NCBI GenBank assembly: GCA_033856255.1
Contig: JAWVFH010000044.1
Coordinates: 62,001 to 126,000, forward strand
Reading direction: 5' to 3'
From: WHSW01 sp033856255
Lineage (GTDB): Bacteria; Actinomycetota; Thermoleophilia; Solirubrobacterales; 70-9
DNA length: 64,000 nt
The notes beneath the pieces were generated by a model that saw nothing but the letters and a program-made list of their open reading frames with translations, ran no database searches and had not been told where the DNA came from. Shown here piece after piece: positions 34,366 to 43,103 of this stretch (position 1 is the first letter of the stretch; the number at the start of each line of letters is the position of its first letter). A program made the translations under genes and the position numbers.

Positions 34366-35100
34366 CTAGGCGACAGTCGGCGCTCGGCGGAGCACGGCGT
34401 ACCTCATGTGAGGTGTACGCCGAGCGACGCTCTCGAGCGCGTACTCGATCCCGCCTCGGACCCCGTCGGGTAGGTGCCTGAACCCTCGAGCAGCGTGATC
34501 GCGCGAAAGCCAGCGGAAGTACGGGCGGATGTCCACGAGGGTGAGCCCGACCCGCTCGGCCTGGCGCCATGTCCGCTCCGATCGGAATCGGACGTGGGCG
34601 GCGGGAACGCGATCCACGCGGCCGAAACCGTCGCTGACGATCAGCGCACCACCTGGACGAAGCACTCGGGCGAGCTCAGCCAAGCCAGCGATCCAGAGCT
34701 CGTCGTCGGTGATGTGGTAGGCGACGTCGAACATCGTCGCGAGCGCGTAATACCCGTCGGCACGTTCGATCGCCTGTGATCCGAGTGCGAATTGGAAGAA
34801 CGTTACGTCTGGATAGTTCCGCCGCAACCCCTCGATCGCGCCGCTTGAGATGTCGCAGCCCTCCACGTTTAGTCCGAGGTCGAGAAGCTGGCCAACTACC
34901 CAGCCGACACCGCTGCCCACATCGAGGACCGGCCCTGTGGTCCGAACGCCGGTCAGCGCCTGCCTAAGCGCGCGCCGCTTGGCTCGATAGAGCCAGGCGT
35001 TGTACCGCTCGTTGTAGTCGAGGTGGCCCGTACCGCGCAGGTTGCAGTTCTCGCCGAGTCGATCGGACCAGTAACGCTCGGGCTCGTATTCGGGGGTCAT
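34366..35100 (-). CDS. SAM-dependent methyltransferase
   Basis: This is a 244-residue class I methyltransferase. Motif I is VLDVGSGVGWVVGQLLDLG, motif II VEGCDISSGAIEGL, and ATMFDVAYHITDDELWIAGLAELARVLRPGGALIVSD gives motifs IV-VI. The acceptor is unknown, probably a sugar or lipid intermediate of this locus. Codon use looks less GC-rich than in the flanking genes, suggesting separate acquisition. Confidence 0.78.
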   Translation of the reverse strand: MTPEYEPERYWSDRLGENCNLRGTGHLDYNERYNAWLYRAKRRALRQALTGVRTTGPVLDVGSGVGWVVGQLLDLGLNVEGCDISSGAIEGLRRNYPDVTFFQFALGSQAIERADGYYALATMFDVAYHITDDELWIAGLAELARVLRPGGALIVSDGFGRVDRVPAAHVRFRSERTWRQAERVGLTLVDIRPYFRWLSRDHAARGFRHLPDGVRGGIEYALESVARRTPHMRYAVLRRAPTVA

Positions 35101-35302
35101 TCTGAGGCGCGCGTCGATATGTCTCGTGTGCGTTCGACGAGGCTCTGGGTTGCCAGGCGGTCGACTGGCAGCGAGCCTAGGGGATCCGACCGAACCCGGC
35201 GACAGCGATAGCTATCGGCCCGGGGGCCGAGTTTGACTCGCGGTAGCCTGCCAGCGATTCATCGCTCCACTCCGAGCTCGTTGAACCAAGGGGAGGCCGT
35301 CG
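35101..35302. other. 202-base intergenic region before a sulfotransferase gene
   Basis: This region is divergent between the methyltransferase and sulfotransferase genes. It is locally less GC-rich than average and must hold promoters for both directions. A strong Shine-Dalgarno GGGGAGG sits near 35290-35297, before the TTG start of the sulfotransferase. I saw no hairpin or small gene. Confidence 0.5.
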
Positions 35303-36172
35303 TTGCTGCCAAATCTCGTCGTGATCGGCGCCGGCAAGTGCGGCACCACCAGCCTCCACCGGTACCTGGCCCTGCACCCGGAGGTCAGCATGACCCGGCA
35401 GAAGGAGCTCAAGTTCTTCACCGGGGATGACTGGCGTCAGCGGCTGCCCTGGTACGAGGCGCAGTTCGAGCCCGGGGTCGTCCGCGGCGAGTCCTCCCCG
35501 AACTACACGATGTTCCCGTTCGAGAGCTCGGTCGCCGAGCGGATCGCGGAGCTGATCCCGGACACACGGCTGATCTACCTGGTGCGCGATCCGGTGGAAC
35601 GGGCGATCGCGAGCTACGTCGAGCTGTACGCACTGACGCTCGAGAACCGGCCGATCACCGAGGCGCTCGACGTCGACGACCCGGCGAACCCCCACCTTTG
35701 CGCGAGCCGTTACGCCACCCAGCTGCGGCCGTTCCTGGACCGGTTCGACCCCGAGCGGATCCTTGTCGTCGACCAGGCGGACCTGCTCCACGAACGCCGG
35801 GCGACCCTCGAGCGGACGTTCCGCTTCCTCGGCGTCGATCCCGGCTTCGACTCGCCCGCCTTCGGCCGCGTCCACAACGTCCGGGAGACGAAGGTCCGGT
35901 ACGGCAGGCTGGGGCACTGGCTGATCCGCCGCCGCCTGTTCACCGAGCGCAGCGGCCCACTGCGGCGCGGTCCGCTGATCCGGCCGCTGCGGGCGGTCCT
36001 CGCTAGCCCGATCGACTCGTCACTGGCGGACGCCCACCGCGAGCGCCTGGTCGCCGCGCTGCGACCGGAGGTCGAATGGCTGCGCGAGTTCACGGGCCAG
36101 CGGTTCGAGAGCTGGCCGTACTTCCGATCTACAGATACCCCAGCAGCTTCATCGAGTCCTCCAGCTGCTTGA
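35303..36172 (+). CDS. Sulfotransferase domain protein
   Basis: This is a 289-residue protein with a TTG start well placed after GGGGAGG. It opens with NLVVIGAGKCGTTSLHRYLALHPEVSM, the PAPS 5'-phosphosulfate loop, and continues with KELKFF, GESSPNYTMFP and LIYLVRDPVERAIASYVELY, the 3'-phosphate motif. The layout is that of heparan N/O-sulfotransferase-like enzymes. The last 44 bases overlap the end of the convergent sulfatase-like gene, encoding a low-complexity STDTPAASSSPPAA tail. Confidence 0.85.
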   Translation: MLPNLVVIGAGKCGTTSLHRYLALHPEVSMTRQKELKFFTGDDWRQRLPWYEAQFEPGVVRGESSPNYTMFPFESSVAERIAELIPDTRLIYLVRDPVERAIASYVELYALTLENRPITEALDVDDPANPHLCASRYATQLRPFLDRFDPERILVVDQADLLHERRATLERTFRFLGVDPGFDSPAFGRVHNVRETKVRYGRLGHWLIRRRLFTERSGPLRRGPLIRPLRAVLASPIDSSLADAHRERLVAALRPEVEWLREFTGQRFESWPYFRSTDTPAASSSPPAA

Positions 36173-37547
36173 GCTCCTCGTCGGAGGCCGCCGCCGGGGC
36201 GCTCGTCTTGAAGGGCCGGCTCGCGGTCATCGCTGGGTGGGCGAGGGCCGCGCGCAGCCGTTCGAGCGCGCCGCGGTCCCGCTCGGGGACGGAGGAGACC
36301 GGCTGCGGGTCCAGCTCGAGCGGATCCGATTCGAGGTCGATCCACAGCTCCCGGTTGCCGCGGACGAGCAGCTTGTGCCGACCGGCGACCGCGCAGGTCA
36401 GCGGGGTGGTGAAGCGGTCGAGCGCGTCCTGGCCGAGGCCCCAGACGTCGATCACCGCCTCGCGCGCCGACGGGTCGTCAGGTTCGACGATCGGGTCCAT
36501 CTGCGCGATCCCGACGCCGTCGGGCAGCTCGTTGGCCGCCCACGGGTGATCGGCGATCCCCGCCGCGTCGGCGAGGAACCGGGGCAGGCCGGCGAGCGAG
36601 TAGAGCTCGGCCCGGTCCGCGCCCGGCCCGGCGGCGACGAACGGGACGTGGACCAGGCGGTTGTCGAGCGAGAGGGCGTGGGTGAGCAGGCCGCCCTCGC
36701 CGAAGTTCTCGCCGTGGTCGGAGGTGATCACCACGAGCGTGTCGTCGAGGCGACCCGCGCGGTCGAGGCTCTCGAACAGGCGCGCCAGCCAGTCGTCCAT
36801 GTAGCGGATCGAGGCCGCGTACTGGCGCCGGAAGCGCTCCAGGACCGGCTCGGGGACGGTCTCGCCGCCGATGCAGGCCTTCCAGACCCCGCCGAGCGTC
36901 AGGTACCGGCGGGAGTCGTTCGCGACCCGGATCCGCTCGATCGCCGAGCCCACCGCGTAAGGCCGCGGCGGTAGATACGGCGAGTGGCACTCGATCAGGT
37001 TCACGAAGCACAGGAACGGCTGCGTCGCCTCCGTCAGCCGCCGGTCCAGCTGCCCCGCGATCTCCTGCGCGCCGTCGTCGACGCGGGCGGCGACGGCCTC
37101 CGCCCAGCCCTTCGCACGCGACCGCAGGCTCGTCCCGACCAGGTCCTTCTGGCGTTGGGAGCTGACGGTGTGGAAGTCATCGAAGCCGGTCCCGAAGCCG
37201 CTATTGGGCGCGACCCAGAGGTTGGCGCTCGCCGCGACGGTGTCGTAGCCGTGGCGCTGGAAGACGAGCGGGAAGAGCCGCTCGCGCTCCGCCTCGATCT
37301 GCGCCTTGACGTCTGGGTGCTGACCGCCCGGGATCGACGCCAGCCCGAGCGCGCGCGGCATCCGGCCGCTGAACATCGACGCGTGGGAGGGCGCCGTCCA
37401 GCACGCCGTCGCGTAGACCTCGTCGAGCGCCGCCCCGCGCCGTGCCAGGTCCGCGATGGCCGGCGACGCCCCGGACGCGGCGCCGTACGGCTCCAGCGCG
37501 TCCCTGCGGCAGGCGTCCAGCACCACAACCAGCACGTTCGGCCCCAT
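36129..37547 (-). CDS. Sulfatase/alkaline-phosphatase superfamily hydrolase with Thr nucleophile
   Basis: This is a 472-residue protein. NVLVVVLDACRRDALEPYG gives the first metal ligand (D11), WTAPSHASMFSGRMP occupies the catalytic loop, NLIECHSPYLPP follows and VVITSDHGENFGEGGLLTHA supplies the later metal ligands. In true sulfatases the loop is C/S-x-P-S-R with a formylglycine. Here it is T51-A-P-S-H, so the enzyme may act as a phosphodiesterase or phosphotransferase like LtaS-type enzymes. The substrate is probably a surface glycan. No signal peptide is evident. Confidence 0.8.
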   Translation of the reverse strand: MGPNVLVVVLDACRRDALEPYGAASGASPAIADLARRGAALDEVYATACWTAPSHASMFSGRMPRALGLASIPGGQHPDVKAQIEAERERLFPLVFQRHGYDTVAASANLWVAPNSGFGTGFDDFHTVSSQRQKDLVGTSLRSRAKGWAEAVAARVDDGAQEIAGQLDRRLTEATQPFLCFVNLIECHSPYLPPRPYAVGSAIERIRVANDSRRYLTLGGVWKACIGGETVPEPVLERFRRQYAASIRYMDDWLARLFESLDRAGRLDDTLVVITSDHGENFGEGGLLTHALSLDNRLVHVPFVAAGPGADRAELYSLAGLPRFLADAAGIADHPWAANELPDGVGIAQMDPIVEPDDPSAREAVIDVWGLGQDALDRFTTPLTCAVAGRHKLLVRGNRELWIDLESDPLELDPQPVSSVPERDRGALERLRAALAHPAMTASRPFKTSAPAAASDEELKQLEDSMKLLGYL

Positions 37548-37610
37548 CGGCCGGTGAGTCTAGTTTCCCGCGTGCGCCTCCGAGCCGCCTCGGTCGACTA
37601 GGTTCCACCG

Positions 37611-38447
37611 ATGGCGGATGCCCCTCGGAACCTCGTCGTCGTCGTCCTCGACAGCCTCCGCTACGACTCCTGGATCGCCGCCGAGCCGGAGGCGCTCGCG
37701 ACGCTCGGCCCCGTCGAGCGGCGCTGGAGCTACGCGACCTGGACGGCTCCCTCGCACTACAACCTGCTGATGGGGCTGCTGCCGCACACCAGCCCGCCCG
37801 AGGTCTACGCGTCGGAGTACTACAAGGAGGACTTCCTGCGCTACGCCGACCGGCTCGGGGTCGATGGCATGGAGTTCAAGCGGCTGCTGCCCTCGATGTT
37901 CCTGCCGACCTACCTCAAGCACTCCCTCGGCTACCGCACCCACGCGCGCGTCTCGATGCCGGTGCTCAATCCCCGCACGATCATCAACCGCGACTTCGAC
38001 AGCTTCGAGCTGATGCCGAAGCACAACGACATGGCGGCGATGCTGCCCGATCTCGAGTTCAGCGATGACGCGCCGTCCTTCTACCTGCTGAACGTCGGCG
38101 AGACGCACTACCCCTATGCGCGCCCGGACGAGGACCCGAGCGAATGGCCGCGGATCTCCGGCGTCCACGGGGTGTTCAAGCGGCTTGACGACCCAGACGA
38201 GCCGGTGGCGGCGACCGAGTTCTTCGACCAGGCGAAGCTGCGCGAGCTCCAGGACCGCCAGATCGAGGCGACGCGCTACGTCGACGGCGTCTTCAGGCGG
38301 CTATTCGACCTACTGCCCGACGACACGTGGGTGATCGTCACCTCCGACCACGGCGAGCTGTTCGGCGAGCAGCGCTACTTCGGCCACGGCCCGATCATGC
38401 ACGAGAAGGTGCTCGAGGTGCCGTTCGTCGAGGGCATCGCTCCCTAG
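37611..38447 (+). CDS. Sulfatase-like superfamily protein, short
   Basis: This is a 278-residue protein related in layout to the divergent neighbour. It has NLVVVVLDSLRYDSW, the catalytic-loop TAPSHYNLLMG with Thr45 as nucleophile, LNVGETHYPYARP and VIVTSDHGELFGEQRYFGHGPIMHEKVLEVPFV. It stops right after this last motif, whereas the neighbour continues for about 150 residues. It may therefore be a short family member or a C-terminally truncated gene. Composition changes just downstream, and the next gene overlaps its stop by one base. Confidence 0.7.
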   Translation: MADAPRNLVVVVLDSLRYDSWIAAEPEALATLGPVERRWSYATWTAPSHYNLLMGLLPHTSPPEVYASEYYKEDFLRYADRLGVDGMEFKRLLPSMFLPTYLKHSLGYRTHARVSMPVLNPRTIINRDFDSFELMPKHNDMAAMLPDLEFSDDAPSFYLLNVGETHYPYARPDEDPSEWPRISGVHGVFKRLDDPDEPVAATEFFDQAKLRELQDRQIEATRYVDGVFRRLFDLLPDDTWVIVTSDHGELFGEQRYFGHGPIMHEKVLEVPFVEGIAP

Positions 38448-39070
38448 TGAGACGCTGGTTTCGCCGCCGCACGGACAAGCTCGATGCGGAGATGGCTTTC
38501 TGGCGCTCTCGAGGGAGACTGGAGCCGCATCCGTCGGAGGTTTACTGCGAGCGGTTCGGGCTCACGCCTGCGTTCTACGAGAACCAACGCGTACTCGACG
38601 TCGGCTGCGGTCCCCGTGGGAGCTTGGAGTGGGCTGATATGGCCGCTGCGCGCGTCGGTCTCGATCCGCTCGTCTCCAGCTATCGCGAGCTTGGGATCGC
38701 AGACCACGAGATGACCTACGTCGAAGGCGAGGCTGAACAAATGCCCTTCGATGACGACAGCTTCGACGTTCTCCTCACGCTCAACTCGCTCGACCACGTC
38801 GACGATCTCGACGCCGCGGTGCGGGAGATCGGTCGGGTACTGCGAAGCGGCGGGACATGGCTGACGATCGTCGAGGCCAACGCGCCGGCCACGGCGACCG
38901 AGCCGCAGACCATTCCGTGGAACTTCCTTCACGGGCTCGGTGGGTGGCGAGTCGAATGGTCGAAGCGACTCGCCCTTGGAGACGGACATGACATCTATGG
39001 CTGGTGGAAGCACGGAGCTCCGTGGGAGAGCGGGAACGGTCTCCTAGTTGCTCGCCTAACGCGCCTCTAG
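38447..39070 (+). CDS. SAM-dependent methyltransferase
   Basis: This is a 207-residue class I methyltransferase. The GTG at 38447 shares one base with the upstream TAG. Motif I VLDVGCGPRGSLEWADM is followed by GEAEQMPFDDDSFDVLLTLNSLDHVDDLDAAVREIGRVLRSGGTWL, the usual ubiE-like block. The gene is visibly less GC-rich than the neighbouring sulfatase-like genes. Its target is unknown. It converges on a sulfotransferase, overlapping by 15 bases. Confidence 0.78.
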   Translation: MRRWFRRRTDKLDAEMAFWRSRGRLEPHPSEVYCERFGLTPAFYENQRVLDVGCGPRGSLEWADMAAARVGLDPLVSSYRELGIADHEMTYVEGEAEQMPFDDDSFDVLLTLNSLDHVDDLDAAVREIGRVLRSGGTWLTIVEANAPATATEPQTIPWNFLHGLGGWRVEWSKRLALGDGHDIYGWWKHGAPWESGNGLLVARLTRL

Positions 39071-39952
39071 GTTGCTGAACCGATCGCCTGAGACGGGAGC
39101 CGTGACCTCCTCGACGATCCGTGCTTGCCCGGGAGTCAGATCGTCAGTCCAAGCGCCGGGCGTCGCCTTGCGAAAGAACTTGCCATCGCCCTTCTGCGTC
39201 TCCGGGATCCGCTGCCACGCGGCCCGGTCGACCGCCTTGCGCAGCTCGTCGTCGTTCGTCGGGACTTCCAGCGAGCCGCAGGCTCGCCGAAGTTCGTCGA
39301 CAGGGTGGGCTCGCAGGTCTTCGTAACTGAGCGTCGTTTTCGGCCCGGGGTGCGATTCATAGGCGTCCGTGACCCGCTCGATGACTCGCCGGTAGTACTC
39401 CGACGTCTCGCGTACGAAGGCGTCGGGATCCGTCTGCGCCAGCGTCGCCGAGCTCTCGCTCCTCACCGCAAGGTCCGCGGTCCAGCCACCGACACCCTGG
39501 GCATCCAGCAGGGAAGCGACGATGTCCCGCGGATCGCGGATCATGAACACGATTCGCGCTTCGGGCAGGGCCGCGCTCAGGAACGGGGCGCCCAGCGAGC
39601 CGTTGGGCTCCTTGACGATCACGCTGCCGCCGGCGGGGAGGTTCGGACAGCGGGCGGTCGCTCCCTCGAGGACGAGGTGACGAATTCCCGATAGCCAGGC
39701 GTCCCGGTGCTTGGGGGACATGATGAAATCCGCACGGCGCTCGTCGCCGTTCTCGCGCTCGTAGAAGTCGCCGAACAGCACGCCCACCAACGGTTCGTTC
39801 CAGAGCTCGTTCCCGCCGATGCCGCTGAGCATCCTGGCGAGCCAGGTCGTCCCGCTGCGTGCGAATCCGAATATCCAGACCAGCTGCTCGGGTGCCACCG
39901 TCCGGCGGCGGATACGGACGGCGAGGGATCGGCGAAGGCTGGTCGCGTCCAT
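39056..39952 (-). CDS. Sulfotransferase family protein
   Basis: This is a 298-residue protein. The ATG at 39952 is chosen because the longer reading would run into the flippase gene. VWIFGFARSGTTWLARMLSGIG is the phosphosulfate loop, VIVKEPNGSLGAPFLSAALPEARIVFMIRDPRDIVASLLD the 3'-phosphate region and TLSYEDLRAHPVDEL the end of the core. It lies 11 bases after the flippase stop on the same strand, so sulfation is probably coupled to the exported repeat unit. Confidence 0.85.
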   Translation of the reverse strand: MDATSLRRSLAVRIRRRTVAPEQLVWIFGFARSGTTWLARMLSGIGGNELWNEPLVGVLFGDFYERENGDERRADFIMSPKHRDAWLSGIRHLVLEGATARCPNLPAGGSVIVKEPNGSLGAPFLSAALPEARIVFMIRDPRDIVASLLDAQGVGGWTADLAVRSESSATLAQTDPDAFVRETSEYYRRVIERVTDAYESHPGPKTTLSYEDLRAHPVDELRRACGSLEVPTNDDELRKAVDRAAWQRIPETQKGDGKFFRKATPGAWTDDLTPGQARIVEEVTAPVSGDRFSNLEAR

Positions 39953-39963
39953 CGGCGCTCGCC

Positions 39964-41526
39964 TCAGGCCGGAACCGCGTCCGAGGGCGGCTTGTTGGCC
40001 GGCCGCGACCACACATAGCCGAGCATCTCCCGGAGCAGAACGCGCTCGAACAGCAGCGTGAACGCGATCGTCGCGACGACGTAGAGGGCGAACTCACCCG
40101 CCGCCTGGGGCAGGGTTCGGTCGCCGGGGCCGATGAGGCGCGCGAGCAGGACCAGGCCCGCGGCGGGAGCCGTCGGCGCGATCGCCCGGATCAGATGGCG
40201 CATGATCCCGAAGCCGGGGAACAGGCGCCGCAGATAGTGGCCGCGGACTGTCAGCTGAATCAAGGTCACGGCCGCGAAGCCGACCACGTAGCCGATCAGG
40301 TCCAGGGTCACGAGCGCCGGCACCATGACGACGAAGAACGAGACGAGCGAGATCAGCGACGCGTACATCATCGGCTTCGTGTTGTTGACCGCGCGCATGA
40401 AGATCGCCCAGTTGTAGGCGATCTGGCTGAAGCCGGCCGTCAGTCCCAGACCGATCAGCAGGTCCTTGGCAGGGAGCCAGCGGTCACCGAGCACGAAGGT
40501 GATCAGGTCGCCCGCGAACAGCGACAGGCCGACGCCGAAGGGGATCGCCCACATCAGAATCACGCGGTTGGACTTCACGAACGCCTCGTGCAGCAACCGG
40601 GTCCGGTCGGCGACCCGGCAGATCGCCGGGTAGATGGCGGAGCTGACGATCCCGTCGACGCGGTCCGCGAACGTCGCCACAGAGCTCGCGAGCCCGATCG
40701 CGCCGACCCCGGCGAGCCCGACGGTGCTGTTGGCGACCAGCAGCGTCCCCTGGATGAAGATCAGGTTGCTGAGGCCGAGCCCGACGAGCGGCCAGGAGAA
40801 GCTCGCGTACTCCTTCAGGGTGCCGCGGTCGAAGCGCAACCGGATCGGATACGGGCAGGTCGCGACGGCGACCGCGCTGCCGACCACCGCGCCGGCGATC
40901 GAACCGATCACCAGGCACCAGTAACCGGCGCCCGCGATCCCGAGGATGACGGTGACCGCGAACGCGACCAGCGGATCGATCGAGAGCAGGGTCCGCTGGC
41001 GCATGTACTCCAGTCGCCGGTAGGGGATCCAGATCGGCGTCTCGAAGGCGCTGATCGGCACCACCAGCGCCAGCAGGATCCCGGGCAGGATGATCTCCGG
41101 GTGTCCATAGGCGAGCGCGTAGAGCGGGATCACCGCGGCGAAGAAGACGAAGAAGAGGATCGACACCCCGAGCTCGAGCGTGAACGCCTTCTGGAAGGCG
41201 GCCTCCTGGTCGGCCTCGGACTGCTGTACGTACTTGTCCCCGATCCCGAGTTGCTTCAGCCACGAGAGCGTGATCAGGGTCGCGATCAGGATCCCCCAGA
41301 GGCCGAACTCCGCCTGGGTCAGGAAGGCGGCGATCAGGACCCTGCGCAGGAGCGCGATCCCGGCGAAGCCGATCTGGAATGCGGAGTTGACCATCACGCC
41401 CCGCGCCGCGAGGCGGCGCAGGCCGCCGGGGCGGGCGTGGATCTCGGCAGGGGGCTCGAGCAGGCTCGGGTCCTGGTCCACCTGGCCGGGTGACGACTGG
41501 GCCGGATCGATCGGCGGTTCGCTCAT
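39964..41526 (-). CDS. Polysaccharide flippase (Wzx/MOP family)
   Basis: This is a 520-residue protein starting at MSEPPIDPAQ, with a cytoplasmic N-terminus of about 40 residues and roughly 12-14 helices. It includes GVMVNSAFQIGFAGIALLRRVLIAAFLTQAEFGLWGILIATLITL and FADRVDGIVSSAIYPAICRVADR, which resemble the polysaccharide_synt/lipopolysaccharide flippase families. It translocates lipid-linked repeat units to the outer face. With the Wzy and Wzz genes it completes a Wzx/Wzy-type pathway. Confidence 0.87.
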   Translation of the reverse strand: MSEPPIDPAQSSPGQVDQDPSLLEPPAEIHARPGGLRRLAARGVMVNSAFQIGFAGIALLRRVLIAAFLTQAEFGLWGILIATLITLSWLKQLGIGDKYVQQSEADQEAAFQKAFTLELGVSILFFVFFAAVIPLYALAYGHPEIILPGILLALVVPISAFETPIWIPYRRLEYMRQRTLLSIDPLVAFAVTVILGIAGAGYWCLVIGSIAGAVVGSAVAVATCPYPIRLRFDRGTLKEYASFSWPLVGLGLSNLIFIQGTLLVANSTVGLAGVGAIGLASSVATFADRVDGIVSSAIYPAICRVADRTRLLHEAFVKSNRVILMWAIPFGVGLSLFAGDLITFVLGDRWLPAKDLLIGLGLTAGFSQIAYNWAIFMRAVNNTKPMMYASLISLVSFFVVMVPALVTLDLIGYVVGFAAVTLIQLTVRGHYLRRLFPGFGIMRHLIRAIAPTAPAAGLVLLARLIGPGDRTLPQAAGEFALYVVATIAFTLLFERVLLREMLGYVWSRPANKPPSDAVPA

Positions 41527-41648
41527 CGGAAGCTGGCGGAGGGGCGCCGCTGACACATAGCCCCTAACCCCCGGCGCCACAGTAGCGCAGCTTCCGACGG
41601 CACAACCCCGGTTCGAAGCGGCTCGGGGCGGGTGCTCGCTGTGCAAGA

Positions 41649-42365
41649 GTGGCGGCCGTGAACGTCGCCGAAAAACTGCCCGAACGCCTCTGGTACCACG
41701 TGATCGAGCTCGGTGACGGGACGGTCACGCCGGGCTGGTTCGACCTCCGCCCGTACGTCCACCACTACGGATTGCCCGACGACATGAGCGGCATGCGGGC
41801 GCTCGAGGTGGGGACCTGGGACGGCTTCTGGGCCTTCGAGATGGAGCGCCGCGGAGCCGAGGTCGTGGCCCTCGACCTCGACCGCGAGAGCGACCTCGAC
41901 TGGCCCCCGCGCCGCCGCCCGGCGGAGTGGTCCACGGAGATGCGCGGCGACGGGTTCCGCCTCCTCAAGGAGCGTCGCGGCTCCAAGGTCGAGCGGGTCG
42001 ACATGAGCATCTACCACGCCACCCCGGAGGAGCTGGGCAGCTTCGACCTCGTCTTCTGCGGCTCCGTTCTGCTCCACCTGCGCGACCAGCTGCTGGCCCT
42101 GGAGCGGATCGCGAACCTCTGCGGCGGCACCTTCATCAGCGCCGAGGAGTACGACCGCCCCTCAGGCCTGGTGCCGTTCCCGGTGTCCCGCTATCTCGCC
42201 GACCGAGAGAAGGCAGTCGTCTTCTGGCTGCCGTCAATCCGAACCTGGAGGCGGATGATGCGGACGGCGGGCTTCGAGCGGGTCGAGCGCCGGGCCAAGT
42301 TCGTGATGAAGACCAACGACGGGATCAAGATCCCGCACGTGGTCCACCACGCCCACAAGAGCTAG
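41649..42365 (+). CDS. SAM-dependent methyltransferase (DUF1698/CmoB-like)
   Basis: This is a 238-residue protein starting at GTG. Motif I is ALEVGTWDGFWAFEMERRGAEVVALDLD, and the later region DLVFCGSVLLHLRDQLLALERIANLCGGTFISAEE and WLPSIRTWRRMMRTAGFERVE resembles CmoB-type and O-antigen methyltransferases. Such proteins near glycan genes usually methylate a sugar. It converges on the next methyltransferase with a 4-base overlap. Confidence 0.78.
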   Translation: MAAVNVAEKLPERLWYHVIELGDGTVTPGWFDLRPYVHHYGLPDDMSGMRALEVGTWDGFWAFEMERRGAEVVALDLDRESDLDWPPRRRPAEWSTEMRGDGFRLLKERRGSKVERVDMSIYHATPEELGSFDLVFCGSVLLHLRDQLLALERIANLCGGTFISAEEYDRPSGLVPFPVSRYLADREKAVVFWLPSIRTWRRMMRTAGFERVERRAKFVMKTNDGIKIPHVVHHAHKS

Positions 42366-43081
42366 CGCGGGCCTCGGCTCAGCAGGACGAAACAGAGCTG
42401 CTCACCCTCGCCCGCGATTCGCTCGACGGACATTCCCGCGGCCGATGCCGTTTCGCGCAGCTGATCGAGGTCGACCGCGGATCCTCGCCAGGCGGGGTGC
42501 GCCTGGCCCTGGGGCCCGCGGCCGAGCCGCGCGCGGAACGCGGTCCCGACTCGCTCGCGCAGGCCCCGGCGAACGTGGATCTCCGGCTGGTTCGAGATCT
42601 GGAAGGCGGCCCAGCCGCCCTCGGCGAGGACGCGACCCATTTCGCGAACGTAGCCCAGCGTGATCGCCGGATCGGGGATGTGCTGGAAGACGAGGTGGGA
42701 GAAGCAGACGTCGGCGCCGGCGTCGGCGATGGGTCTCAGCGACTCGCCGTCGCCCCGCAGCCAGCGAACGTTGGCCAGGCCGGGGTTGTAGGCGCGGGCG
42801 AGGTCGAGCATCCGCTCGGATACGTCGAGGGCGTCGACGTGCGCGGCGCGGCCGGCCAGCTCGCGGGTCAGCCTGCCGACGCCGCAGCCGATCTCGACGA
42901 CGCGATCGCCGGGCTCGAGGTCCCTGCCGACGCGATCGACGATCAGGTCGACGGCCTGCTTGCCCTTCGCCCAGAACACCTCCTCGTCGGGATTCTCGTA
43001 GAGGAGCTCGTTGTCGACGAAGAAGAGGGCGTTCTCGCGGGCGCGATCGTCCCAGAAGCGCTTCATCTGCTCGCCCCGCAT
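42362..43081 (-). CDS. SAM-dependent methyltransferase
   Basis: This is a 239-residue class I enzyme; an ATG five codons in (MKRFWDDRARENAL) is an equally good start. Motif I VVEIGCGVGRLTRELAGRAAHVDALDVSERMLDLAR is canonical, followed by VCFSHLVFQHIPDPAITLGYVREMGRVLAEGGWAAFQ. The acceptor is unknown. It is divergent from the glycosyltransferase at 43104 by only 22 bases, so their promoters must overlap. Confidence 0.8.
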   Translation of the reverse strand: MRGEQMKRFWDDRARENALFFVDNELLYENPDEEVFWAKGKQAVDLIVDRVGRDLEPGDRVVEIGCGVGRLTRELAGRAAHVDALDVSERMLDLARAYNPGLANVRWLRGDGESLRPIADAGADVCFSHLVFQHIPDPAITLGYVREMGRVLAEGGWAAFQISNQPEIHVRRGLRERVGTAFRARLGRGPQGQAHPAWRGSAVDLDQLRETASAAGMSVERIAGEGEQLCFVLLSRGPR

Positions 43082-43103
43082 CGCCAGGGTGCAAGCTACC
43101 GAG

